In this document: positions 22,901-34,070 of the stretch, one piece after another | Layout: the number at the start of each line of letters is the position of its first letter | Position numbering within the stretch: the stretch's first letter is position 1 | NCBI GenBank assembly: GCA_020746105.1 | Contig: CM036620.1 | Coordinates: forward strand, 44,350,706-44,414,705 | DNA: 64,000 nucleotides | From: Trogon surrucura | Lineage: Eukaryota > Chordata > Aves > Trogoniformes > Trogonidae | Reading direction: 5' to 3' | Program-made: the position numbers and the translations under genes | The notes under the pieces: model-generated | What the model saw: only the letters and a program-made list of their open reading frames with translations | Databases searched by the model: none | Told to the model about the DNA's origin: nothing

Positions 22901-25900
22901 TTATGCAAATTTAGAACTAGGACTCAAGAGCAAAATTTTGGTGTAGCCATATGGATGAGCTTGTAAAGATGAGGAAATGCTCACTTCCCCCTCCTAGTAT
23001 AAAATGTCTATTGGGTAAGACAGAGGGAATTTAGTAAATGGTAAAAGGTGAACTATGTCAAGGTAAGAGACAAAGTAACTTTCAGAGTGAATGGGAAGCA
23101 GAGCAAGAGTTGTAAATTAGCCACATCTTAGCATCTTCCCAGGGAAACAAGCTTGCATCCAGTGTTTCATCCTGTACAGAGTGAATAATCTGTGTAGTCA
23201 TTGGCAGGAAGCAATTATATGATAGTAGACATTGCAGTAAGTCCTGCCTGAAAATTTCAAAGTATCTTCTATTGAGGATATAAATCTAAAGTGGCTATCT
23301 TTCTTTTTTTAATGCCTTAGGTCTAAATGTATTCTGTTTTCCATAGAGAGCATCTATAATTTAAATGATTTACTCTGTGCATAAAGAGTGTGAATTCTCC
23401 AAGCGTTCCAGCTTTTATTTCTCCGAGAAAGCCCTTGGAAAAAAACCTTAAATATACAATCATTCAAGATGCGGTTACAATCTCTGAAGTACTGCTTCAC
23501 CTTAAAACTATCACCACAGAAGCACATTTTGAAAACAACAAAGTGACTGCTGAGTATATGAACAATATTGAGATAGCGGTATAAGATCAGTCACTTTTCC
23601 CAGATCTTTAATATCAAACCAAAGACAGAATTTGACTGAGATTAAGGTTACCACAAATAACAAGATACAAACATTTGTATTTTGAAGTGGTGACTAAATC
23701 AGTGGTTAGGGGTTATATTTTATATCCACAATATGTTCGAGCCGTATTTCCTTCCAGTATTGTGCTGCACTCATTTTTCTTGTAACACAGGCTTTTGGGT
23801 TATGTGCAAATATCTCCCATTATCTGCATCAGAACTTCACTAATTGATGCAAAATATACAGATGCTATAAATTACTGACTTCCAGCTATAAATTCACTAG
23901 TAATTGGGGGGAGGGGTGGAAAGGGAGCTATAAGGACAGCTCTACTAAACACTTCTTATTGTGTTATACTTGCTTTTGTTCATGCGGCTGTTGAGTTTTC
24001 CCCACTCTCTTTAAAATGGGACTGCATAGACATCTGCAGTTTTCTGAGAGTTAATTACAACACTCCGATAAAAGGAAGACTGTTGCATCATTAATTATAT
24101 ACTAGGATGACTTAATTTACAAAATGTAATGTTTTTGTTATTTCTCCCATTCTTATGGCTACACGTTCATATCTTATTTGAAAAGAGTATTCTGAGAATA
24201 AGTAACGAAATATTTCAAAGCATTTTGGAAGAAGAGTTCTGAGGATATTCAATTAAAACAGTGGCAATAATAAAACTGTTAGGCCTTGCAGCAAAAAATG
24301 AAGACCAACTGCTCTCCTGCTGCAAGTCTCAAACAGAATCCATTGTGATCCAGACAAAACCTTCCCTAAGCTGGGGCCAGATTAACTCCAACATAAGTTA
24401 ACCAAATGGCTGGATCTGCCTTAAAAGCCTCAGTATTACAAGAGAAGTCTATGTCCTTTTTCTCCTTCGTAGTTTACACCACCATGTAAAAAGAAGCAGC
24501 TTGATTTCTAGTATCCAGTGTTTCAATGGACTCTATTATTTTCCAAGTATTTTATTGTGTATGTATCTGCTAGCTTGCAGGAGTTCCCTCACACTTGGAG
24601 AACTTCTGCTACCAAGGATGTAACTTGCTGTACTGATTTCTCTCCTTACCCTTCCTGGGAGGTTGTTAGCCCACTGTATACAGGCTCTGTAGTGGATGTC
24701 TGCTCGTTTACTTATTCCCCTGTGGAACTCATATGTGGAGAAAATCTTCTCCTACTAAAAGCAGTTGTAGCAAATTTCAGAGAAGACTGTGAATAGAGAA
24801 AACTAACATTTTGTAGTGAGTGATGGGTTTTTACTATGCAGTATATGCATTCTATATTCAATGGAGTTTTATCTTCTGTCTCATTTCTCTTGGTGATGGT
24901 ACACATGCAAATGTTTGCCTTTTGACAGATTTGCTCTCTATTTCTTAGACATACGGTGCATAAATCTGAGCAAAACTGATAAAAATTACTTTTCAGTTTC
25001 TTTGCACCAAGAAGGGCTTATAATTGGCTTTTTTTAGGAGTAAAGCATCCAAAGTGTTCATTTGAAACGTACATGCAAACTTTGCAACTGAACATGCAAT
25101 TGAACAGAACGTTGCTCAGGACAATATGGGAGCAACCAATGGCCTCAGGGATTTGAATTAATTATCTATTTTTCATTTTTCTTTTAACTTCTGAGGCCAA
25201 AATATTTTTGTGTTGTTATCTTTTAATCAAAAGTAATCTGCATTTATTTTGTATTTGTGCTATGAGGTGATCTCTTATAGTCATTTAAATAAAAATCAAG
25301 GCAATTAAGTGATATCCTAATGACTTCCACATAATTCAGAACCAGTCTGTCGTATAAACAAGGGGCCTTCCTCACAGGTTAGGACTTATGTGCAAAGCTC
25401 TCTCAAGGATCTTGCTCTTTATTCAGCGTTTGCCTGTTTCCTTCATTCCTAGAACTAATTTATCCAAGCTTTTAGGTTTTTAATTTTCTGGGTCATATTT
25501 CAGCAGCGCTTTTACTTTGCAAGTTATGAAGTTAAAAATTAATTAGGCATTTTTATCTTCTAAAGTATTTCTTTTGTGTTTTTTTTTTAATGGGATCTAA
25601 ACAGTTTTACTAAGAGGAAACTTTCCTCTGCCGTGTCTGTCTTGTAAAACGAAGCACACTGAGTTATACTTCTTTCTCTTGCTAATTGTTCATATTCAGC
25701 TATTCATATTTAGAGTCCAGATGGTTGACTTCCTATCTATCCTATTTATTCTTTTAAACAGCGACATTCTGCCCGTTTGTCATGTATTTTCTCCCTTTGT
25801 AAAGGCTTTCTTATTTATTTGCATTTAATGAATAAGCTTACATATCTATGACACTTGATAGGATCCGTGACTCTTTGAAAAACTTCAGATGCGGTGTCAC

Positions 25901-28629
25901 AGCACCTGTGTAGGTACCCGACAGATCATTTCAGGATATCTCAGGAAAATCTGACTGAATGGTGTCCCATTTCCCTCATTTCTTTACTTTAATGAAGCCA
26001 TTTCAAATATCGAGTCTGATCAAAATTAGCAAAACCTAATGAATAAGCAATTGATATTAGTTTACTTGAGTTTTATATGTAGTTTATATGCCGAAGGAGA
26101 TTAAATGAAGACTATAATCACGGTATTTAGATGTAATGAAACAATAATTGTGTATTCATTTTTACTATTAAATTGTGGGGGGATTTACTACAAGGTTATC
26201 GGTGTCTCATTTTTATTTTGTTTTTGCAAATTTTGTCATTTACACGATTATATGATTTTTATTTCACTGCCTTCATAAAGTACTCTAGGTAGACCTTTAG
26301 TATGAAATGTGCCATATAACTAAGGTCATTACTAGCTGTCATGATTTTACCAAGTATTTCTCTGCACTTAGAGGTAAAAGACTGAGACAAGTGTCATGGT
26401 AGAGAATTGTATCTTATGATAGTAAATCCCTAACACTGTCAACCACAGTAGTTTTATTTCATTGATGAAAAATTTGGTACTGTCTTTAAGGTAATTTACT
26501 CAAGTGCTAAATCACAATGTGTACATTTGCATAAGATATTTCAATAAAAAATACAGAATTTATTCTATATTCTCTAATATGCTACACACTTTTTCACAGT
26601 AGCCATGCAGATGAGGGGACTGCATTTTGGTAGTCCTACATCTGGGAACACTGTGTGAGAAGATAATTATGGGTAAATAGAACATTTTTGAACCACCAAA
26701 GATGTTCTTAGAATTATGATAAATAAAGAGATATCCTATATCTAGTTTCTTCAAACGAATATTCTATTCTATAAAGTAAAATGATGCTTTGAAATGATGG
26801 TTGTAAATTGACTTTGAAAATGTCTTTGATTATGAATTCTGATTTTATTTAAAATTTCAGTGTCTAACAAGGTTCTTGATATCTTTAAATTGTAATATAT
26901 TTTCGGTGTTGGTCTTTGGTTTGTTTTGCATGAGATTTCTGAAATGTTTTTTTGTTGCTGCCACAAAACTAGGTATATTAAGTTTAATTCCTAATTGTAG
27001 AATGGTGTTTTTCTGGTAACTTCAAAGCCTCCAGATAGGCTGTCCACTTTGGATGGGCATTTATAGCTGTCAAAACACAACTGGAAAACATTAATTTATT
27101 CTCATATTCAATTTTTCTGAAACTAATGGGGTTTTTATAATTTACAAAAAAATAGTAATATGTTTATGGCACATGTTAGTAGTGATCTGAAATAATTTAT
27201 AAATATATAATAAATATTTTTGTGGTGCCCATTCTAGGTGCTAGTGTATTATGTATCAGCTTTTGATAATATTATAATAGATAATTATAAGAATCATTAA
27301 TTACACAAAGTTATTGCTATTTCCTGCACTTTGGAGAAAAAGTTATCATCATAGCTAAAAAGTTGTAGATATGTATGGGTAGTAGGGGAATTATCATCAT
27401 GGCTAATGTTTGTTGATACATTTTACAAGCCATATAGAAGAAAGTGGATAACACTTTAGAACATTGTTATTAATGATTGTATCAATTATTTTACATAAAT
27501 ATATTTAAGTTTATAAAACACAGTAAAAAGTGTAACTTGGTAGGTCTTTTAAAAGGATATTAAGCCAAATACACATAAAGCACTATAAAAGAATACATAC
27601 TGTGCAAATAAAATGACCTGAACTGCTGTAATCTTCAGTAGGTACAAGTGATATCAGTGTTGATGACAGGCACAGACACATTTGCTTAAACATAAAAGCC
27701 TGATCACTGAAGACAGTGAAACCAGTGTCAGCAAGTCTTCAGTTACACTTTTGCTACGGTGCTCTGAATGATGCTCTTCAGAAATGCTTCTACACTTCAA
27801 ATAAAGCCTCGCTGTAGTTTTAGGATGACAGTATCCTTTGGTGAGGGGACAGATCTCAGAGATGCCAAGTGTGTTTCAAACCTACAGCTAATGTGAAAAT
27901 CTCATTTCCCATTCATTTTTCAGTCGCTCAGGCTTGCAACCAAACTGCTGGCATTATTTTCAGATGTTTACAGACCAGGAATCTAAGTAATAATCAAAGA
28001 GGGGATAACCATATTTTTTAAGTTAATTTGATTATGACTGATTAACTGTTAAAAGAGTTCATGAGTGGAAAGTAACTTTTTTGTAACTGATATGAAATGT
28101 TAAAAATATTCTTGGGAATTTATGTCAGTGAAAATTTTTGTATAAGCTCTTCACCAATTACAGTCTAACTGTAGTAGTCCGAAAAGTAACATTTATTTCA
28201 CTGACCTTTTAAATTCATTGCATTCAGGTTTGTACTGTTTTGGTTTTGCTTTTTTTTCCTACGGCAAACGCAATACTGCAATTACTAAAGTCAGCAGTTT
28301 CAGTGGAAACCGTGGTGAACTCATTAAGAGCACTGCCAGGTGTTGCCAACCCCAGGTGTCAGTCACCCGACTGAATAGCGAGATATAAATAACTCCTTAT
28401 GGCAAAATTGCAGTCTAACAAATTACCCATTGTAGGCAGAGCTAAACTAGTATCCTGTGATTTGGTTCTTTATTTACTAGGTGCTATCATGTAGGCCAAA
28501 TGAGACAAGTATATGCCCCTTCTTAGAATATATAAAACAGATTAAGAACTGCCTTATTAGTGAAAAAATGTTCTGCAGGTATCCATGCAAAACAGTTCAA
28601 GTGCCAGAATGCAGCCCGATACTATCTTA
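16977..28629. other. Long non-coding stretch, no gene or repeat family recognised
   Basis: About 11.6 kb of AT-rich DNA. It holds A/T runs (for example 19136-19149), a short TA run (22794-22807) and the small duplication at 20365. All open frames are under 95 codons, lack domains, and lie on both strands at random. Parts may be conserved non-coding sequence or introns of a large gene, but nothing in the sequence alone shows this. Confidence 0.5.
20365..20408. repeat. 24-base tandem duplication
   Basis: The word tacagagcaaaaatacagaa occurs at 20365-20384 and again at 20389-20408, with gcaa between, so the period is 24. The copies are identical, suggesting a recent slippage duplication. Confidence 0.85.
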
Positions 28630-28665
<36 letters not shown>

Positions 28666-28700
28666 TATTACTATTATTACTATTATTACTATTATTATTC
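28630..28700. repeat. ATT microsatellite with regular interruptions
   Basis: A run of (att) units in which the second half changes to a 9-base higher-order unit, attattact, repeated about four times. The Ile- and Leu-rich open frames that cross it are artefacts of the repeat. Confidence 0.95.
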
Positions 28701-29235
28701 CTCTCCATAGCCAAGCTATTTACAAAAAGTAAGATTCCTGGACTCCTAAATTCTTACATCTCCTGAATTTTATTATTTTCTGTGGATTTTAGGTGAGAAA
28801 CAATTCAGAACTGCAACAGCAAGAATTTTGTGTGCGGTTCCAGTAGGCAGTGGGGTGGAGAAGTGGAGAGAAATAGTTGTACACATCTCCCCTTTTTCTC
28901 AGGGGTCGGTATTTAGTAACTCAAAAGCGTAGGAAATACTGCTCTCAGCTGAGCGCCTACAATTTTAATAAAATGAGAGACATTCGATAAGCTTTGCAAA
29001 ACATTTTTAGAATGACAAGCTTCACGAGTTTTAATATTCTTTTTATGTAGTATGTACTTTTTGTTTACCACGAGCTATTTTTGCTTGAAGGCTCGAATGT
29101 ATTCCCCACATTCGTATTATCTTACGACTAAACTCTCAGTCTTACACCCTTCTGGCACAGCAATGCCTTACACAGAGCGCAAGGGCACTGAGCTTCAGGA
29201 GAAGAACGTTTCAGAGGCGCGGTGTGATAACAACT
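28701..29235. other. Non-coding stretch before the GC-rich block
   Basis: AT-rich DNA of ordinary composition. No gene or repeat is recognised. Composition changes abruptly at about 29235. Confidence 0.5.
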
Positions 29236-29239
29236 AAAT

Positions 29240-29480
29240 GGGAACATTCCCGGCAATCACGGTCCCGTCACCGGCCCATCGGGGCGCGCGGCGTGCCACC
29301 CGGGGGTCCTGCGCCCGCTTGTTCCCCGCGACAGCCCCCTGCGTCTTCCTGCGCCCGGGCATCCGCGGCCACCCCCCCACCCGCCCCCCCGCCTATAAAA
29401 GAAGAGCGGGAGGGAGCCCAGGTAACTGGTGGGGTTCTGGGAGTTTGGTGAGGGAGTCATAGCCGGCAGCAAGCCCTGAT
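29240..29480 (+). promoter_or_regulatory. CpG-rich block with TATA-like box, possible CR1 promoter leader
   Basis: A sharp rise in G+C with many CpG (gggcgcgcggcgtg near 29281, cgcccgggcatccgcgg near 29352), then a TATA-like gcctataaaag at 29391-29401 and ggagggagccc. CR1 5' UTRs are known to be GC-rich and to carry the element's promoter. An unannotated host CpG island is the alternative. No initiation site can be shown from sequence alone. Confidence 0.35.
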
Positions 29481-29845
29481 CTCTCTAAGCTCTGCAGCTA
29501 CCCAGAGAGAGCTCTGGTGGGAACGTGCGGCCACCCCAGTGTGCCCTGCACTTACCCTGGCAGCAGTGAGGAGACCTGTGGGAGATGTGCCCAGGCAGAG
29601 GAGCTCCCCTGCTCGGTGACAGGGCTCTGCAGGGAGGTGAGTGGGTTGAGCAGCATCAGGGAGTGAAAGAGAGAGAGAGAGACAAAGACAAACTCCTGGA
29701 GTCACACCTTGCCGTCCCTGGGCCAGGCCCAGCAGGCTGGACACAGGACAGGGAGGATTCCCCATCCTGCCACTGCCCGGCTGAGCACAGGGGATGGGGG
29801 CAATGGCAGCAAGCTCCTGCCCGGCACAGTGGATGAGTCTCCTCT

Positions 29846-30360
29846 GTGGCTCCCCCACCTTCCCAGGTGTCCTTGTGTAACAGGTGTGAGGCTCTGCAAG
29901 TGGAGCCGAGCAATAATGAGGACGATGGCTCACCCAGCTTGGAGCTGTTGCTGAGGTTAAGTCAGCCTGGGCCTTGTGTCAAAGTCTGCTTCTATAAAGA
30001 AAAAAAGATGAGTGTTATCAGGGTGACTCCTTCTGAAGGGAACAGAAAGCCCAATATACAGACTGGACCCTCCTTTAGGGAAGTCTGCTGCCTGGGTTAC
30101 ATGAAGAGAAAGTTCCCTGCCCCTGATGTGGCCCTCACATCACTACCTGTTACTGATTTTTCAGGTAGGCAGTGATGATGTTCCAACGAGAATTCTGAGG
30201 GCAGTCGAGATACTTCAGGGCCATAGGACAACTGGTTTTGGGATCAGAAACACAAATAGTATTCTCTATCCTTCCAGTTGCAGGGAATGATGAGGAAGGA
30301 AACAGGAAGAGCCAGCAGGTCAATACCTGGCTTGGAGCCTGGTGTTGCCAACAAAACTTT
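29846..30360 (+). pseudogene. CR1 ORF1 remnant
   Basis: One plus-strand frame (29846-30175) has a Cys pair motif, CNRCEALQVEP, then VCFYKEKKMSVIRVTPSEGN. A later frame (30238-30360) has AGNDEEGNRKSQQVNTWLGA followed by WCCQQNFGI. The second piece resembles the end of the SGNH-esterase-like domain in CR1 ORF1, where a GRNRKIQQINTWLR-type segment is typical. The frame is shifted between pieces and stops are present, so no protein is made. ORF1 of CR1 is thought to bind nucleic acid and carry an esterase fold; that is family knowledge, not shown here. Confidence 0.6.
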
Positions 30361-30782
30361 GGAATAACTGAGGAAGCTGGAGTTGTTCAATCTAGAGAAA
30401 AGGAGGCTCAGGGGAGACCTTACAGCTCTCTACAACTACCTGAAAGGAGGATATAATGAAGTGGGGGTCAGTCTCTTCGCTCATGCAACAAACAACAGGA
30501 CAAAAGGAAATGATCTGAAGTTGTGCCAGGGGAGATTTAGATTGGATATTCGGAAAAATTCTTCATGGAAGGGGTTGTGAAGTGCTGGAACAGGCTGCCC
30601 AGGCAAGTTGTTGAGTTGCCATTCCTGGAGGCATTCAAAATTAGAGTATGAATGTGGTTATTGGGGTATGGTTCAGTGGTGGACCTGGCATTGCTGGGTT
30701 AATGGTTGCACTTGATCTTAAAGGTGTTTTTTTCCCCCCCCATACTAAATGATTCTGTCATTATGATTCTATGGTCTTGTAA

Positions 30783-33491
30783 AAGAAAGAAGCATGAATG
30801 GTGGTCAGTAGAGTTTTGAACTTTGTAGAAAGGCGAAAGTCACCATATTTCGTATAGCCAGATGATTCAGTTTAATTATCAATTAAATATATGAATTGGA
30901 GAACTATCTTATCTCTGTTCTGCCTCAGAAGTAAGTCTTCTTTAACAGAAAATATTCATGTGCACTCAAGAGAACTATGGTCACACTGAATTGCAGGGCA
31001 TGACAAATTATTTTTCCACACTTTGTTTTTGATTTTCTGTAGCATTAGCCTCTTTTCTGAATGAAAAAGAAAAAAAAAATTATGAATCTCCTTTAAGCAT
31101 AGTAGATGACTTAGATGTGTAATGTGCTTGGCATACTAAATTCTTAAATGGGGTAAGTCTGAAATAGACACTGGTGTGGGGCTTTGGCTCAGTGTAACTG
31201 CAGTTAACCTCAAAAGGTTAACCTCAAAAACAAAAAGGGGCAAAATAGATCCAGTTTTGGTGTAATATGTAGAAATGAAACTTACTAAGTATAAAAGGAG
31301 TGGTCTTAAAAAAACAAACACACTACCAGCAGAAATGTTAAAATACTTACTGCTACACTCTTTGCATAAATTGAAATTAATACACTACTACCATTCTTAG
31401 CACTCTTCTGTTAGCTTACTTCACATAGATTGTACCTACTAGTTTTAGCGTTTGACTGAATTGTCATTCCATGTGTTCAATTAAGAGTTGTTGTCTTGGA
31501 AGATGCTTAACCATCTTTTCTGCTAGTTTTCACTCTTGTTTGGTGGCGCTATAGGCTGTTTTTCGTTTTTGTTTATTGTTCTCTCAATTTACCACTGTAA
31601 AATTCTATCAGTCTTGTGATAATTACAGTTACACCTGAAGCTTGAGAGCTGAGTTTGTACACTAGGTAAATGGGGGAAAAAAGTGACATTGCTAGTTGAA
31701 GAATGTAGTTTTGGCATCATTACTGTGGCGTACTTGTAAAATATGTATGCATATAGTTGGCTAAAAGTTCCCCTAGCTGTGATGGGACAACAATCAAAAA
31801 GTTAAGGAGTTGCGAGGTTTAAATTACACCTAGAACTTTAAAAGTGTTCTTTACAAAACCCTCTTTCATTTGTCCATTGACTTATTATAAGGAAACTGAA
31901 GCCCTTTCTTACATGAGAATTAGGATCAATCAGTATTGTCTGATCCTCAAAATGTTCAATGGCTATTGTGGTTTTGCTCTCAGAATTGATAACATACTAC
32001 TTTTTAACATATGCTGTCATGAACTAGTAAATGAAAGTAAAAATATATGTACTTCCACACTTCTACTTTGGGATTAGCTTATCTTCTACATTTGCATTTC
32101 ATCTGAGCTTATCTAAGCTTTCTAAGTATTTTGAAAATATGTTGAAAGTCCATATAACTTAATTTACTTTTGTTCTTACTGAGAGTAGACTTCTTTAATG
32201 CCAGTTGCCTCCACCAAGAAAGTTGTGGAAGTCTAAATCCTTATGGCCAGCTCTTAGTGCATCGTTGTTTCTAAGACTGATATTCTAATCATGAATAATA
32301 TTTGCCTTTTTCTTCCAAAGGATTTTCTGCCTGTTTCATTATGTTTCAATCAGCCATCCATCATTGTCTGTAATAATGACTCAAGAAGTGCTTGTACACT
32401 GAAAACATAACAAGCTTTTAAACAAATTAATCCAAAATAAATACTATCTATGTGGCATTAACATGACAAAAATATTTTTCTGTTTTAATTTCAGTTGTGG
32501 TAATTTCTGGGAAATTCTTTATTTGGCTTTCCATACCTAATGTTTTTGAAGTAATTGCATGTGTTTGGTGAACGTTTTCCAGTAAGTCTAATTCTAGATG
32601 TTAGCAGGACAAAATTTTGGTTTAGATTTGGACTGAGTTTTTAACAGGTATGCTATCTTTAAGAATTAAACTTAAATATAGAGTTTCATATTTAATATAT
32701 CGTTTCAGCATTGTCATAACCTTTACTAAAAATGCATGGGGTTTTGATTATTTCAATTAGCACAGTTATGTGAACTGTTTACACATTATCCAGTAAAATA
32801 GCTTCGATTAACCGGCACAAAAAAAAGTTTATAAGAGTGGAGCGGTGAAATAACCTTCTGTATTTTCATATTTGTAGAAAATTCTACACTGTCTGGCTTG
32901 CAGACAGCATGTCTCCTAAACCAAGTCACACAGACTAGAGTGATTTGGATCCCTCAGTAATTTCTCCATCAGGGAGGTATGTGAAGTCAGGAAATGTTCA
33001 GCACAGGGATGCGTTTGAATAGTTATTCCTGAAAAGCATTTAGAGAATCATCTCATTTAATGCACAAATGTGATTGTGATTAATAGATAGCTGCACCTGG
33101 GTGTTATAAAGCATGAGGAATAGCCGGTTATGGTATATGTAATGTCCAAGGAGCTCATTCAGATATCCTGGAGTTGCCTTGTTGCTATAAAGGAAATATG
33201 GGTGACAAATGTCTCTGCTGTAGAATCTAGAACCTGTGGCATCTTACCGGGGACAAGCAGCTGTGTGTATTCCTTGAAAGAATGAAGTCTCATTGTATAG
33301 TTTTAAGAAACGGCTATTAAGACAAGGGCGATACCGGTTTGCATTTGTGTTGTAGTTCAGTGATTCCAGCATTTGTCTAGGAAGCGGGTGAAGTGCTAGG
33401 GCCTGAATTGTAGGACCTGAACTGAAGTTGAGCTGTTGATGAACCTCACAGCCTCACACTATACAGTGTTAATCACATATATAATGCATTG
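30783..33491. other. Non-coding AT-rich stretch
   Basis: No gene or repeat family recognised. A short direct repeat, ggttaacctcaaaa-like, occurs near 31203-31229. Open frames are under 80 codons and featureless. Confidence 0.5.
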
Positions 33492-33517
33492 ATATGTGTG
33501 TATATATACACACATAT
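33492..33517. repeat. Perfect 26-base palindrome
   Basis: The sequence atatgtgtgtata is followed at once by its exact reverse complement, with no spacer. It sits inside a TA/TG-rich patch (about 33470-33545). It could extrude as a cruciform but may simply be a by-product of TG/TA microsatellite growth. Confidence 0.9.
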
Positions 33518-33564
33518 GCACTAAAATAATTATATAAAATATATATTCCAATGCCAATCACTAA

Positions 33565-33760
33565 AAGCCTTGCTGTAACACTAAATGTGCAGTGGGAACT
33601 AACAGAGCCAGGTGCAAGGCTGGGAAACTAGCTGCCTCTTGCTTTGTCAGAAGCATGTTACAAGACTGTGAGACCAGAGGCATGGCTTTGGTGAGAAGTA
33701 TGTCGTTAAAGACCAAAATAGGGAAGGTCCCTTGTATTCTTCTTTTAATTCTGGCCAGGC
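33565..33760 (+). pseudogene. Older ERV fossil: env-proximal fragment
   Basis: A plus-strand segment reading KAGKLAASCFVRS (about 33617-33655) closely resembles a segment on the minus strand of the young ERV (KAGKPAAFCFVRS, around 11950-11910), and the DNA similarity extends for roughly 70 bases. In the young element this piece lies just before the env membrane anchor. Here it is followed by an LTR-like region, the expected order of env then 3' LTR. The fragment is short, broken and clearly older. Confidence 0.5.
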
Positions 33761-34070
33761 TGTGGGAGGAATCCAGAGTGGACAACACCAGATGTTCCTG
33801 GATTTGAAGTTATGCAAAGTTGTTTATTTATTAGTATAAAAGCTGGACCCTCTTGCAGCAATGGCTGGAGACCTCACCTGCAAGTGGACACACTGCGTAG
33901 GACTTCCCGATTGCTGGGACAGTTCTCCAGAATCCTTGCTGCTTGTTCTCCTTGCTGCTTAAAACTAGAGTGTAATAAGCTTGCATCGCTTTATTGCTGT
34001 AATACTTCGAAATAGACAGTAAGATAAGCCGACCCTTGTGTTGGTGCCTGTGTCTTTTTCTGCACCTCCC
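33761..34070 (+). repeat. Older ERV fossil: LTR-like region
   Basis: It starts with tgtgggaggaatcc, similar to the tgtagaggaatttc that opens the young LTR (minus strand of 11293-13892). A TATA-like tataaaag lies at about 33836-33843. A U5-like stretch, gacccttgtgttggtgcctg, lies at about 34032-34051. No second LTR was found, so it is part of a truncated element. The right end is uncertain, and the family link to the young ERV is an inference from the shared start and neighbouring env-like segment. Confidence 0.45.

Larger units (their letters stand above)
29236..30782 (+). mobile_element. CR1 LINE with GC-rich 5' leader and ORF1, joined to the ORF2 end
   Basis: Three parts lie in order on the plus strand. 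First, a GC- and CpG-rich leader (29236 to about 29480). Second, an ORF1-like region (about 29840-30360). Third, from about 30370, the last part of ORF2 with [20 protein letters not shown], a degraded 3' UTR and a tail with gattctgtcattatgattctatgg. The whole RT and endonuclease region between ORF1 and the ORF2 end is absent, so this is an internally deleted copy. Most CR1 copies lose their 5' end, so a kept leader is unusual. The left edge is set by composition only; the leader could include host DNA. Confidence 0.75.

Noticed and set aside
23734-23760. tRNA B-box-like words (ttcgagcc), also near 54542
   Set aside because: No A box at the right distance and no foldable cloverleaf around them.
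28481-28766. Two overlapping open frames rich in Ile or Leu
   Set aside because: Their length comes from the ATT microsatellite.
29457-29933. 158-codon minus-strand open frame in GC-rich DNA
   Set aside because: GC-rich DNA has few stops, and this lies antisense to the CR1 leader and ORF1 region.
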